A DNA stretch of 64,000 nucleotides from Epiperipatus broadwayi (GCA_028023455.1 JAQFVV010000012.1:7600499-7664498); one strand, 5' to 3'; positions 22,412 through 35,521 are shown, counted from the first letter of the stretch. Numbers and translations are program-made. Notes: generated by a model not told the origin, from the sequence alone.

Positions 22412-24349
22412 TATATATTCTTTATTTAGTTTATTGTGTTTTCTGTAATTAATTAACTTTAATTGCTTTATAAGATATATTTAATTTCACGTAATTATTT
22501 AAGTAGTAGTTGGTAATAAGTTTTTAAAATGACAACTATAGGAAAAAAAAGTGAATGTATCACTCATTACCTTCAAATGCTTCATTATTTACAATACTAT
22601 ATATATATATATTGTTTTTAGTTATAAGTTATTTTAATCTGTGGGTTAATATGAACATTTTATAACAGTTTTATAAATCTAGAGATTATAAAAAATGATA
22701 CTAATGTTTCTAAAATGAAAAATAGTAAAATACTTAAATCTTATATATTTTAACAATTTGCATTAGGAGCTCTAATAAATTTACTAGCATTTCTTTCCAA
22801 ATTTGGCCACTATACTTTCAGTCCAGAAACTGATCTAGTTTCTGTTTTTACAACAAAAAAATAAAGGTAGAATGATTCAATAAGACTTTCAGTCTGTTCA
22901 TCTAAGGGTTAAAATTTTTAATAAACAGTGTTTTTCAGATTTTTAATAAATTGGAAAAAAAGTTGTTTATGAATTTTTAATGTTACTGCATCTATTAAGT
23001 AAAATTTAAATTGTTTATGTATATTATGTAATTTTTATAATTAGTTATAGATTTAGATTTTTTCTACCTAATTTCTCTTTAATTTGCAAAAGGACTTTTA
23101 GTGAGACCATTCTGACAGTAGATCTTATTTAGTTGTATGTTTTTCATGGTAGTCCATGGAGATTTGGTATCTGTTCAACTAAAGCTGCTGTTCTTTCGCT
23201 AATTGACTGAGACATGGTAAATCTTAGGATAATGTGCCTCTAGAGTAGGATTATCCTGGCCAAACAAGGATGTTCATTACTTTCTTGCTGATGTAGGCAA
23301 CTTTAGTAGAAATCGAAATTTAATCTGTCAGCAGCTCACCCCCCCCCCATCTTTTTAAAATAATAAATATCTTTTAACAGTTAATTTCAAATATCAGTTA
23401 TTTGTTATTACAATATACATATCGATGTTTATTTTATAGAATATTACAAACTTTGTTGTGAAATGTCCGTATTTAAACTCTTCATAATGCAGTAAATAAT
23501 TAAATCTCAAAAGTATTTGTCGGGGGGGGGGTAAATGGGATTAAGGGTGCATATATATATATATTAAATAAAGTTAATAAAGTAGTGACCGTCATCGAGA
23601 TAAGCACAAATTCAAATGAAAAGTAACAGGAAAAATGAAAGAGAAAGCTTAGAATAGCAATTATAAATATACAAATATTATTTTCAATGAATTGGAATTA
23701 TTATTTTTAATTAAAAAAGTTGTTTTGTATGAAACTAAATTTTAATAAAAAACTATTGTAGGCATGAATTAAAAAAAGTTAAATGTAAATAATATAGAGG
23801 TGTCTGAAAATAAATTAATATAAAAAAAAAACTTATTGGCGAAATTAAAAAACAGAACAGAATTTGACTAAAGATATTTTTAAAATGATGAAATAGAAAT
23901 AATAATGAATGTAGCAAAAAAAAAAAACTTTGATAAATGATCTTAAGAAATGTGGAATTGTGAATATGTACAGATTATGTAGATAAGGATTTTGAATAAG
24001 GAGTCTGCGATGATTTGTGTAATTGGAATTGTGACATAGGTAAAAGTGAATTGGGATTTTTGCATCCATACGTAAATTTTTATTTTTTAATCAGTGATAA
24101 AGACAGCATCATATTTAGTCAGAATTCTGAAATTTATTTGATCATTGCATAGTATCTTGGAATTGTTGTCATCTGCTGAATAACTAAATACTCATTTTCT
24201 GATCAATATTGAATAGCTAGGTGGGTAAACCCATCTGAAAAAATTTACAAATTTCATGTAGATTTAATCCCCAGATTATGTAGTTAGCAAGTAAATGCAT
24301 TAAGAACTACATCTTGAGGCACATTTCTATTGATATTTGACAATGAATT
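22412..24349. other. A+T-rich DNA without recognisable genes
   Basis: No gene. It holds a C10 tract near 23340, a G9 tract near 23522 and AT microsatellites (22600 and 23550). Confidence 0.55.
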
Positions 24350-26524
24350 TAATATATATTATAGTAGTACATATCAGGCAAGATAAATATAATTTATACA
24401 CAGGTACCAAAGAATGCCGGTGGTAGACTTTAGTCTTTTTTAAGAATTATGTCCTTCAAATTATAACGATAAATTCTGAGGAAAGCAGTATTTCAGATTA
24501 ATTTAGCATGAGATTGAATTGTAGAGGGGAAAAGCAAGTCACTTCTTTAATCCTAAACCTATGAGTTCTCACTGCAAAATTGATGCTTTATTTACCTAAG
24601 AAATAAATAAAGAATAGACAACTTTCCCAATTGCATATATCTGACTCTATTAACAAATAGTTTGGTAAAGGGCTAGGTTTTGCATCACATTTTACAATTA
24701 GAAAATTAAGCTCATAAGTAAAAGAATATATTTGATTCTATGACTTCTCTGATCTTAAATGATTTGCTCTCAAGGTTTAGCATGATTAGTGAGACTTGGT
24801 TACTCACCAAAATATAAAATGGAAGCAAAGGGAATTTTTATTGAATCCAACTTATATTTGCATGTAAATGTTTATATGCTATTCATGGATATGTCAGAAC
24901 TCTCAAAATTAAACAAAACAATGTAGCAATTAATTATGGCTTATGCAAGTAATCATAAAATTCAAATATTCACAAAAAGTTATTCTAGAATTAAATTCAT
25001 AGTCTTAAGCATTGCATAACGACCATTATGCTGACAAATAAAAAAAAAAAATTCAAATAAATCCCAAAGTCATTTTATATAAAACAAGTGGTATATCTTT
25101 ATTTTGATTAAGTTTTACTTTTCTTTTGAAATGGAAATAATGATAATCAGATAAAAAATGATGTTCTGTCTATTCCAGGTTTTCATTTCATTTCAACATC
25201 ATTTCTATTCAAGCATCTATCAACAGGGTACTTGTGATATTGTGTTTATATCTACATGAAGACCACCTACTCTTTAATTAAAAAAAATTGCAATAATGGA
25301 GAAACACTAATAAGCATAGTATTTTTCTCAAAACATCATAACTCAAAATCATAAATATACTTCATAAGGCAAAGCCACTCCAGTCTTGATTCAATATCAT
25401 TAATACTTTATTGTATGATAAAGTTATATATATCCCCTCCTTTTGTCAACATTAAACTTCCATATGAATGGAATAGATACTCTAATTAATTATTTATCTG
25501 AAGGCTTCGACTATGGTCACAAATTTTCATATATCCTAAATATCACTGCTAGTTCTAAACACTAGGTAAAAGGTTTATCATCTGGTTATATAAACCCATC
25601 TATTTTCGACATCCTAGACTACAATAACAAAAAAAAAAAAAAATTCCCCATTGTTTCCATCTCACACATAAAGAAATTTGCATGTATTACATGTATACAA
25701 GATGTCAATGTACTGATTTAACCTTTGAACGCAATCCATTATCATTTATAATTAAAAAAAATAATTGCTTTTAACTTCAACAATAATACATTATATATAT
25801 ATAGTTGTAAATGGTCTCCATGTATACAAGATAAAAAAAATAAAATAAAAAAAGTAATAATTTAAGGTCTCCATCTTATACCAATATACACATATAGTGT
25901 ATGTATTATAAAGCATGTAAATTAAAACTATAATAAATGACTTTAATAAACAATGCGTGATGTATTATTATTTATCTTAGTGAATTAAAATTTAAATCTA
26001 TTGCATTTTAGAAATTTAAATTTGATTATATACGTTTTAATTTTTTTTAAAAATTCATTTACCATTTATTATCTTCCTGTTTTTTTTTTTTTTGTTTTGT
26101 TTTGAAGACTAGCTGTTGTCAGCCATCTCAATTAATTTTCATGAATATTGAACCAAGGCGTAAGATGGCTTTTAACAACAAACATGTGATTTCATGAATT
26201 GTTTGGATTGGGTTTCTCGAAGTGTCCCTTTTTGTTGGTTTCGCAAAAGTGAATTAATTGATGATGATGCAGTTGATTCTGAGGTTTCAGGTGATCTTTA
26301 AGTTGATTATCAGGACAGGAATAAATATCATTTTTTAAGTTGATTTTTTTTTTTTACAGACATGCCTGTTAATGTTTCATTGCTCTTCCAATGTTGGAAA
26401 GGATTAAGCAGGAGAGGGATCAAACTTCTCAGATTGAGACTCCACTCTTACTCTGCCATTCTGTAGTAACACCAACTCAATTAAAGTTTTTTGAGTATGT
26501 AAAAACAAAAATTTGGCAGCACCA
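24350..26524 (-). repeat. Left arm of a giant inverted repeat (possible LTR in - orientation)
   Basis: This arm is the diverged reverse complement of 29065-31010. Matching landmarks include GGTACCAAAGAATG near 24402 against CATTCTTTGGTACC near 30946. Also matched are GATGTTCTGTCTATT against the inverse near 30226, CACTGCTAGTTCTAAACACT against 29930, and CTCTGCCATTCTGTAGTAA near 26450 against 29125. Read from the inner border on the - strand it starts TGGTGCTGCC, and the opposite arm starts TGTTGCTGTC. Outer ends lie near GTACTACTATA. This fits a ~2 kb LTR, with a Ty3/gypsy integrase relic adjoining on the same strand, but no PPT or PBS is clear. Confidence 0.8.
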
Positions 26525-29064
26525 AGATTAACCATCCATGTGTTGCCTTCCTCATATTAAATGACTTAATTTCAATAACACAGTCATGGTAATAAACAAA
26601 AAAAAAAATTCAAAACATATATTGCAGAGTAAGATCAAAGAGCACTCAGTTTCAAGTATTTCTGATCACCCGAAAGAAAAAAGTCTTGTACCTTTTATAT
26701 AGCAATGTCTAATCATTAAGTTTGCATCAGGATCATTCACTTCCTTTAAGGGCATCAGAACAAAATCTCTGAGAATAGAAATATGGGTAAAGACAGGTTT
26801 AGGACTAAAGTACAGCTGCTTGTTCATAAGACACCATTCGAAGCTTTTAGCATTATACATCTCTTTCAAACCATCAGGTGTATTAATCATATAAGCATTT
26901 AATCCCATTTTCTTTTCAATCCTGTGTGGTCCTTTATAAAATTGAAAAACTTCTTAAACTGATGCTCCTGTGGTGACTAACATGAGGGGGGGGGTATGAA
27001 CCAACACAAGATCTTTCACCTTAAACTGACTGGGATGTTGTGATCTTTATAGATCTGTCACCCATCCTCTTTCTTTACAATAACTAACAGATTATTAAAT
27101 GCCAATGCATATTTTCATATGATGCCCCACTCCATCATCAGACTGATCTGCTTATTCACTTTTATACTGGTAAGGTATCAGTTAGGATTTACACTGAAAT
27201 GGCTCCAGGTTATCCAACAATATCCTATGGCTATACCTCTTTAATAATTCTGGGCTGTTTTAAGAACATGTTTTTATTTGAGGTCTCTCAAATAAAGACT
27301 GCCACCATTCCTTTTTTTTTTCAGACCTCACTCTGGACAAATAACTCCTCTAACATGCTCAAATACTCTATGGGGTTTTTGAGGTATTCCCCTTTTAAAA
27401 ACTTTTAATATTAACAAATTGGAAAGTATTGTAGTTCATACAATAACCACCAGTTCCATGGTGTGGATGCATGTCATGGGGTCCCTTAAAATTGACCACA
27501 ATATCTTCGTCTAAGATTCGACTAGGGCCATGATCAAGACCTCCCTCATGTTTGGAATTCCCCGACATTGTTTCATCCACAGAGTAACTCCTGTTCGCAA
27601 CAGGGTATCCAATCTTAATTTGGTCTGTGTCTGTCTTGCACTCTTACATATATAAACACCCTTTTCTACCTTTGAATTGGGCTTATCCCAAAGATCAAAA
27701 TCTCAATTTCACTAATTTCATAGCCTTCTTGGTTAATCGAAAATACCATCAGTATACTATCACTACTAATATGTATCAAAATAATTTATTTGATTGACAT
27801 TTCAAATCACTTATCACATCAAAAAAAATATTTATGTATAATAATAATGTAATTGCATCCAAGTAATACTGAGATGTGGAGATTTCAACACTTAAGACCA
27901 AATTGTCAAGCTATGATATTGATATGTAACCACATACAAAAAAAAATGCCCACATGTGCTAAGTAAGTTTACATTTAGGCAAGTCAAATACATGGTAATA
28001 TAATTTCCTTCCTTAAGAGAATGGTGATCATCTATTAGTTTCACAATTTAAATACCAACTCTATTCTGTTATAGACTAACCTACCATTATACTAATAAAT
28101 CTTTATACAGGTCAAAAAAATTTTGAAATTAAAATGCTACACCCTCTTACAATATGTAACTCTAATCTCTATTGTTAATATTTTAGGCCCCTTTGTTGGT
28201 TGCATCAATTGTAGTGATACAATTATTAATTACTTAATACAGTAATTAAGTATTAAGAACATCAAGTATCATGTTATTAAAAAAAAAATTGGGGAAGAGA
28301 TATGTGTATCTTTACATTTGTATGGATATTTCTTAAGAGAAGGCATTTCCTTCTGTCTTTCTGTGTGAGATTTGGATTGTTAATGGCCTGAGATGGGAGT
28401 GTTATCTTTACTGATAATTGGAATCACTTCTCTATATTTTGCTTATTGGTTGTGATAATTGATATAGCTTTACAGTCTTTTCTTAGCCTGCAATAGAGGA
28501 AGATTGCAAAGATTTTTTTCATATTTACAATCATCGGTTTGATTTTGATATGGGGATTTATTCATATTTTTTTGTTTGTTTGTTGATGTTATTGATATTT
28601 ATTTTGATTTTTTTTTTTTTTGTGCTATATACTTTATTTATGGTTTTGGAATTCGACAATGATAGTAATGATATAAGAGAAAAAATATATATGCATATGT
28701 GGATTCTTATAAAAATCTTAGCTCATGTTTTAAACATTTGCATTTGGTAATGTCAATATTTGAAATGTTGGCATATGAAATTATTAAATGTGTTTATTGT
28801 ACTTTTATTTTAAGCTTGTTTGTGGTATAATTTTATTTGTTTATTTATTTATTTTTATAAATTGTTAAATGTATATAAAGCATATGTTTGGATGAAAATC
28901 TTTTTTTCTTTTATTAAACTTTAATAATTGAAGATTGACCATTATGTTAACAATAGGGTTGATGTTAGAAGCTTGAGAGGGGCTAAGCTGTATATGTTAG
29001 TAAACAAAAAAAAATTAAAAAAAAGTGTAATGATCTCCATTATTAATAGAAAGACAACCGATCT
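26525..29064. other. Spacer between the giant inverted arms
   Basis: About 2.5 kb. The left part (26666-27060) is an integrase relic. Around 27400-27640 the - strand has a 61-codon open frame of unknown origin. From about 27650 to 29064 I see only A/T-rich sequence, a C/G tract near 26986 and T runs. Confidence 0.6.
26666..27060 (-). pseudogene. Ty3/gypsy integrase C-terminal relic
   Basis: On the - strand the sequence reads HPSQFKVKDLVLVH and, after a frameshift, FYKGPHRIEKKMGLNAYMI. This resembles the Ty3/gypsy integrase C-terminal pattern of a QFKVGDLVLV strand followed by KxGPYxI and a variable tail. The downstream 80 codons are open to the stop at 26666. It lies just inside the left arm in the orientation expected for pol upstream of a 3' LTR. 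No catalytic DDE core could be followed. Confidence 0.55.
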
Positions 29065-31010
29065 TGTTGCTGTCAAATTTTTATTTTAGGTATCCAGAAA
29101 ACTAATTGAGTTGGTTTTACTACAGAATGGCAGAGTAGGGATCTGGGAAGGTTGATCTCCCTCCTGCTAATCCCTTTTCAACAAGCACCATCATTGGAAG
29201 AGCAATGAAACATCAACAAGCATGCTTGAAAAAGAAATTGACTTAAAATGATATTGATTCCTGATCTGAAAATCAACTTAAAGATCACCCGAAATCAACA
29301 AAAAGTGACACTTTGAGAAACCCAGCCCAAACAATTGTTGAAAACACTTGTTCAGTTGTTAAAAGCCATCTTACACTTTGGTTCAATATTCATGAAAATT
29401 AATTGAGGTGGCTGACAACAATCTGTCTTTAAAACAACAACAACAAAAACAACAAGAAGAAGATGAAATGGTAAATGAATTTTTTTTCTTCTAACGTATG
29501 AAATCAAATTTAAATTTTTAACCTGTTAAGATAAATAATGCATTTTTTAACTCACTAAGATAAATAACAATGCGTCTGGAGTTATTTATTATTAAGATCT
29601 TTCGTTATTGTGTTAATTTATATGCTTTATAATACTATAGATATTGGTATATGCTGGAAATCTTAAATTATTATTTCTTTTATCTTGTATACATGGGGAC
29701 CATTTACAGCTATATATGTAATGTATTGTTGTTGATGTTAAAAGTAATTAATTTTATTTTTATAACCGATCATGGCTCAGTTATGAGATTTGTTCAAAAG
29801 ATAAATCAGTACATTGATATCTTGTATACGTGTAATATGTGCAAATTTTTTTTATGTGCAAAACAAAAGGAATTTTTATTATTATTAGTTTTTGTACACA
29901 GTGTTATGTGATCTGATGATAAACCTTTACCTAGTGTTCAGAACTAGCAGTGATATTGTAGGATATATGAAAATTTGTGACCATAGTGGAAACCTACAGA
30001 TAAATAATTAGAGAGTAGCATTTGCATTAATGAAGAGTTTAATCTTGACAAAAGGAGAGGGTAAATATATAAATTTATCACCTAATGACTGGAGTGGGTT
30101 TGCTTTGTGGAACATTTCTATGATTCTGAGTTATGATGTTTTGAGAAAATACTATGATTATTATTGCTTTTCCATTGTTGTACTTTTGAAGAGAAATGAT
30201 GTTGAAATTAAATGACAAATTGAAATAGACAGAACATCTCTATTTATCATTATTGCTATTTCAAAAGAACAGTAAATCTTAATCGAAATAAAAGATATAC
30301 CATTTGTTTTACATAAAATAATTTTGTGATTTATTTGAATTTTTTTTTTTTTTTTTACTTGTGGTCATTATGCAATGCTTACAACTGTGAATTTAATTCT
30401 AGGATAACTTTTTATGAACAGTTGAATTTTATGATTACTTGCATAAGCCTTAACTAATTGCTACATTGTTTTGTTTAATTTTGAGAGTTCTGAAATCTGC
30501 AAATACAAATTGGATTCAATAAAAATTCCCTTTGCTTCCAATTTATATTTTGGTGAGTAACCAAGTCTCACTAATCATGCTAAACTCTGAAAGTGAATCA
30601 ATTAAGGTCAGAGAGGTCATAGAATCAAATATACTTTTTTACTTATGAGCTTAATTTCTTACCTGCAAAATGTGATCCAAAAGCTAGCCCTTTACCAAAT
30701 TACTTATCAATAGAGTCAGATATATGTAATTGGGAAAGTTGTCTATCCTTTTTTATTTCTTAGATAAGTAAAGCATCAATTTTATAGTGATAACTCATAG
30801 GTTTAGGATTAAAGAAGTGGCTTGCTTCCTCCCTCTACAATTCAATTTCATGCTAAATTAATCTGAAATACTGATTTCCTCAGAATTTATCATTATAATT
30901 TGAAAGATGTAATTATTAAAATGAGATAGTCTTCTATCGTCATTCTTTGGTACCTGTGCATATTTTATATTTAGCTAGATGGATATGTACCACTACTATA
31001 CACACACATA
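29065..31010 (+). repeat. Right arm of the giant inverted repeat
   Basis: This is the reverse-complement partner of 24350-26524 over almost its whole length, with many substitutions and indels (the arms are about 1.95 and 2.17 kb). The outer end runs into a CA/TA microsatellite at 31000-31030. If these are LTRs, the pair is head to head, which a single retrotransposition cannot produce. Two insertions followed by rearrangement, or a foldback transposon, would explain it. Confidence 0.8.
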
Positions 31011-31030
31011 CACACATATATATATATATT

Positions 31031-32262
31031 CAAGTTAATAGTATAAGGTAAATGAAAATTGAAAATCTGATTAATTAAAATTGTAAGTCTAAATGAAAAA
31101 CTATTTGAAAATGAGGACTAGTGTTTTTCAAATTTTGTAAAACTTATCATGAACTTCTAAAAAATATAGTAATTCTTTTCTAATTATACTTTAATCTGTG
31201 TGCTACTTGAAAAAAACATTGCTAATTATATATTTTTTAAATTATTGGTCACTCTAGACATGAATAGTCAGTGAAATTATAAAAATGAGATATACTCAAA
31301 ATTGATAACATTTAATACACTTAGTTTGAAAGTGTAAATGTCAATCTCAATCATCTTGGGCAAACTGAGAACAAAAAATGAGAGATTCCTGCTTAGGAAA
31401 GTGAGAATGTAAGGAACTTTAGAGGTTAGCTCAATGTTCATTATTATTTTTTGTAAGCCGTTGGATATTCTTGGTATTTAAATATTATAAATAATTATTT
31501 GTGTCATTCACAGTTTGGCAAAGTGTGCAATAAGGGTCTTAAAAAAAACTTTAAACAAAGCTGATTTGACAGACATTACAGATGTATTCAACACCAATGC
31601 TAATAAGTAGAAACCCTATTATTAAATTATTGCTTAATAGAAAACTGAGAAATAAGCTGATCATGCTTATTTAATGTTTAATTATAATTTGTTTTGTTAG
31701 TAAATGCTCCAAGTTTGGATTAGCAGTGACTTGCACTAAATACTATGTAAGGATTGAAATTTTAGTCACATAATTTGTGGAAGTGGGGATGGAAGATGGT
31801 ATACAGTTAAAGAGACAGATTAACCACTGTACAATCCTTCAGATCTTAACCTATCAGAAAATAGAAAAAACTTAAAAGGTAAATGATGCAGTGGAATCAG
31901 ATAAAATCAATTAAACCTAAGCCAGCCAACAATATATGTAATAGATATTGACCAAGGATTAAGAAAAATTGGAAGCTACATTTAGTTAAAGGATTATGTA
32001 AAGTGATAGTTTCTCTGGAGTAGGGGAGAGATTGATATGTATTAAAATTATTATTGCAGGATATATGAAAAATTATATAATCAGAATTACTGATTAAACC
32101 AAAAACCTATTAACTTTTCTGGCAGTGAAAGTTTCTGACTTCTGTAGAAATTTGTTTATTTCTCCGGTGGATCACATAATTGCAGAAGTGTGAAAGCTTT
32201 AGATTCATTTCTCTTTCTTGTTAACTAAATACAGATTAATATAATTATTCAAAAATAATCAT
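31031..32262. other. A+T-rich DNA without recognisable genes
   Basis: No coding or repeat structure supported. Confidence 0.5.
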
Positions 32263-33045
32263 GTCCTTAGATTTTTTTCATTACAATTATAGAAATTAAT
32301 AATACACAAACTAATATCATGATAATATTACATTTACTAAACAAACTAGAATATCATTAATAATTTTTATTAGTTATTTATTTGACTAGATATTATCCAT
32401 TTAATGAATAATATTTTTGGAGTGTAATATTTTCACTATACTATTCTCACGCAGGGTAGGGACTGGTTTCTATCCACTTTTAACAATTCATGGAGGGATA
32501 TGCTCATTTCATTAAAAGATGCAAAATTTGTTAAAAGCAGATAGAAACCAGTTTCCATTTTGCTTGAGAATGGTGTAGTGAAAAATTACTTAACAGAAAT
32601 ATTATTCATTAAATTGATAATCTCTAGTCTAATAAATGATTAATAAAAATTATTAATACACATCTATCATGTAATTTGTGTCACAGTTGTGAGGGCAATA
32701 AATTTGACCTGTATCAGTTCAACTATAGGAATTCCCTATCTATATATGCTGAACAATGATAAAGGTATGTGCAAATGATTGTGATCTCGGTCAACTGATG
32801 AGGGCCAGTTCAGCAGAAAATGTAATCATACATCTTTTTCACATACCCCTCTACAAGATGTTAAAAGCAGATATGAAACCAGTCTCTATCTTGCCTGAGA
32901 ATGGTGTAGTAAAAAATTACACTATAGAAATATTCATTAGAGTATCACATTCTTACATTTTTTTCATTACAATTACAAAAACTAAATAATACATAAACTG
33001 ATGTCCTAGCAATATTCCATTTACAAACAAGCTAAAATATATTTA
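32263..33045. repeat. Foldback element with an additional direct copy
   Basis: 32355-32485 and 32528-32660 are inverted copies around a short spacer of about 45 bp. The arms share TTAATGAATAATATTT, ACTGGTTTCTATC and TTTTAAC in opposite orientation. A third, shorter copy of the right arm lies at about 32858-32945 (TTAAAAGCAGATATGAAACC). The flanking segment 32263-32355 reappears in direct orientation at 32945-33045 (ATTTTTTTCATTACAATTA). The pattern suggests a MITE hairpin plus a later duplication that also caught a hammerhead-like fragment. Confidence 0.72.
32700..32857 (+). repeat. Hammerhead SINE family, copy E (degenerate)
   Basis: GTGATCTCGGTCAACTGATG and the following bases match the family core over about 42 bases with roughly eight differences. 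It keeps CTGATGA (32795-32801) and, uniquely, GAAA (32816-32819), but stem II is destroyed by substitutions. It is caught between copies of the foldback repeat. Confidence 0.55.
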
Positions 33046-34114
33046 TCTTCATATGTATATAGATCCTGACTTAAACAAATGATTCTGAATTTGTTATCTT
33101 TTCTTTATATTAATAATTTACACTTTTTTTTATTATTCTTCATTGGTTAGAATTATATACATCATTTCTTATTGGTATAGTTTTATTTTTTGGGAATTAT
33201 TAGTTTTATGGGATGAACAGATATCAAATTAATGTAGAAAATTTATTACTTGAGAGGGCTGGCTTTTTTATTATTATTTTCATATATATTATAATGTCAT
33301 CTCAGAAGTATTTATTCTTTAGTGTCAATCTCTTGATTGAGAGGAAAAATATCTAGGATCAAAAATAATGTAAGTTTTTGGTTTAAAAGTTAATTGTTTC
33401 TATTGATGTTTAATATGGTCTTGTGTCCTACAGATCTTATAAGTAATTCTTTAACAACTGGCAAGTCAGTTTCTAATATTTTATTTGGCTTTAGTTGCTA
33501 AAATATTCAAGGTGTTTTTATTTAGCAAAATTGTTAGGAGGGGGGGTGTATATACACAAAATCAATTCTCTTCTTTTATGAATATTCCCTCCATAAATAT
33601 AAATGCTTTGTTTTCTTTTAATAAAGTTAAAACAATATAAAATAAAATAAATTTTTCAGATGTTAACATAATCACATTCCTTATCATAAAATGTATTTTT
33701 ATCTTAACCGTATTTAGTCTAAATAATCTTTATTTATTCTGAATTTCATATGGAATATAAGTCAGTATCCAAAAAAAAAAAAAACAACCCAAAAACAACA
33801 ATTTGTTTTTATAGAAAGTCTGGCCATCATTGTGGATGGTTTTTTTTTTTTTTTAGTAGCTTTGTAATAAAGATAGAACCAAATATCGTATAGTCATTAA
33901 AGTAAAAGAATAAATCTTTATTCAAAATATGAAATCAAATTATATGGAAGATTTAATTTTATTCTTCTTTTTTTTTAAAAAAAAAAAGTTCCTTAGTAAA
34001 TTATCTTATTTTCCAAAATGTAAAAATGTATTTTTTTAAAAAATATGTGATTTATACATATATAATCCCATTTTCAGCAGTTTTAATTATATTTATATTT
34101 TTTCTATATTTTAG
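33046..34114. other. Intronic A+T-rich DNA upstream of an SHQ1 exon
   Basis: No upstream SHQ1 exon was recognised. It contains A/T runs and a G8 tract near 33540. It ends with a pyrimidine-rich tract, TTTTTTCTATATTTTAG, a good 3' splice site. Confidence 0.6.
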
Positions 34115-34198
34115 GTATGTTTTCTGATGAAGAAAAGGAAATAATGAGAAATTTACCAAGAAGAGAATATATCCTTTACATATATGAACTTGAGTCAA
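34115..34198 (+). CDS. SHQ1: SHQ1 internal exon
   Basis: SHQ1 chaperones the pseudouridine synthase dyskerin/Cbf5 during H/ACA snoRNP assembly. This 84-base exon follows a pyrimidine tract and AG at 34113-34114. It starts in the last two bases of a codon and encodes MFSDEEKEIMRNLPRREYIL and then YIYELES, ending in phase 1 before GTTAAT. The F-S-x-E-E...LP-x-x-EY-x-L pattern is the part of the SHQ1 domain just before the L-x-D-I-x-Y-A helix, and exactly that helix opens the next exon at 42981 with a matching phase (codon split 1+2). The donor GTTAAT is weaker than consensus, so the 3' border is the least certain point. Identification is by memory of the family. Confidence 0.72.
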
Positions 34199-34279
34199 GT
34201 TAATATAATAATAAATATTATTATTAACATAATTTTTTTAATTAAGAAAATTATTTTTCTTTACTGATATTTTCACTTG

Positions 34280-34870
34280 TGTTAAAATCTTTGTATGTCT
34301 TATCCCACATTCCACCACCATCATCATCATTTTTAGCATTATTAACTCTGCAGGATGAAAGTTTCTCCGTGTTTAATCCAGTTTCTCCATTTCCTTATCT
34401 TTCATTTCATTAAATAAAAAGTTATGATTAGTGCAATGTAGCATTAGTGTTGGTGTGTGTGTATGTCTTCAGCACACATAACTTGGTCATTTTCAACCAT
34501 TATTGATCCACAGCAGATGAAAGCATTTGAAGTTCAATCTAGTTTCTCCAATTCCTAATCTTTCTTTCTATTAAATGAAACATTACAGTTAATGTGGTGG
34601 GACTTGATTGGAAACTTACTTTAACACAATTATTATCATCACCATTTTCAACCATTATCATTTCATTGCAGAATGAATATCGCTGCAAGTTTAATACATT
34701 TTTTTTTTCAATCCATGAGTTTTTCTCTTCTTATTCTACTAACAAAATTTCTTACCCCATTCAACAATCTCACATGTGATCTTCTAAGTTTTTTTTACAA
34801 TCTCTTAGGATTCAGTTTGAGATTTCAACTGTCCATTTCAATTGTTGAGTTTTTTTAATGATATGATTCT
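34280..34870. repeat. Degenerate repeats in the SHQ1 intron
   Basis: Three loosely similar blocks of about 170-190 bases each combine CCAT-ATCATCA, a GCAGGATGAAAG- or GCAGATGAAAG-like phrase and CAGTTTCTCCATTTCC. The similarity is low and may reflect an old tandem array. Confidence 0.4.
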
Positions 34871-35162
34871 TCCATATATTTTGCCTTCTATTCTTTTTTG
34901 TTACTTTCTATGCACATCTGCCATACTTCATTGAATGATCAGAAGCCTGTTTATGGCATTTCTCTTATCCATATGTAAAAGCTAATAAAATGTAATTATT
35001 AAGTCTTTTTTTTAAAAAAAAAACAACATTTATTTTCCTTTAATTTTAAATTAATTTCATTATATGAATAATTTGACAAAGTATTTGTTGTTATTAACTT
35101 CTTTTAATTCCTGATTATCATACATATTTTTTTATGAAAATTTATTAAATATTATTTTAAAT

Positions 35163-35396
35163 TAGGGGATTTGAACTCAGACTTTCAAGCAACTTCAACT
35201 ATCCACAATATTTCATACTACTGATACACATGACCACACACATGTAGAAAGATAAATAATCACCAGTATATGTATTTTGTGCTGAACCAGCACTCATCAG
35301 TTGGTCCAGATTATCATCTCCCACACACATATATATAATCAGTGCTCAGTTTATATTAAGATAGCAAATCTTTATACTTTAATGGACAGACTTCAA
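35163..35396 (-). repeat. Hammerhead SINE family, copy B (best preserved fold)
   Basis: On the - strand it starts CTGTCCATTAAAG and passes ACTGAGCACTGATTATA. It then enters a type I hammerhead-like fold at 35257-35316. The core CTGATGA is RC 35294-35300, stem II is GTGCTG/CAGCAC (35288-35293 with 35279-35284) with a 3-base loop, and AAAA (35275-35278) replaces GAAA. An AUA/UAU stem III follows. Stem I is ACCA/UGGU plus AUAAUC/GAUUAU separated by a UGG bulge. The tRNA-like module ends it, with GAGTTCAAATCCCC as B box. The fold is intact except for the G-to-A at the catalytic G12 position. Confidence 0.78.
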
Positions 35397-35521
35397 TATG
35401 CTCCAACTTCTAACTCTTCAACCATCCATACTATTGAAAATCTGATGATAGAATGACCAAATCCCATGCTTATGCCAATGTTGTTGTTATGCTTCATGTT
35501 GACCTCAAGTCACTCAACCCC

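Noticed and set aside
28550-28750. 66-codon + strand frame with a membrane-like start
   Set aside because: It is made of T-rich runs. Similar hydrophobic frames occur throughout by composition.
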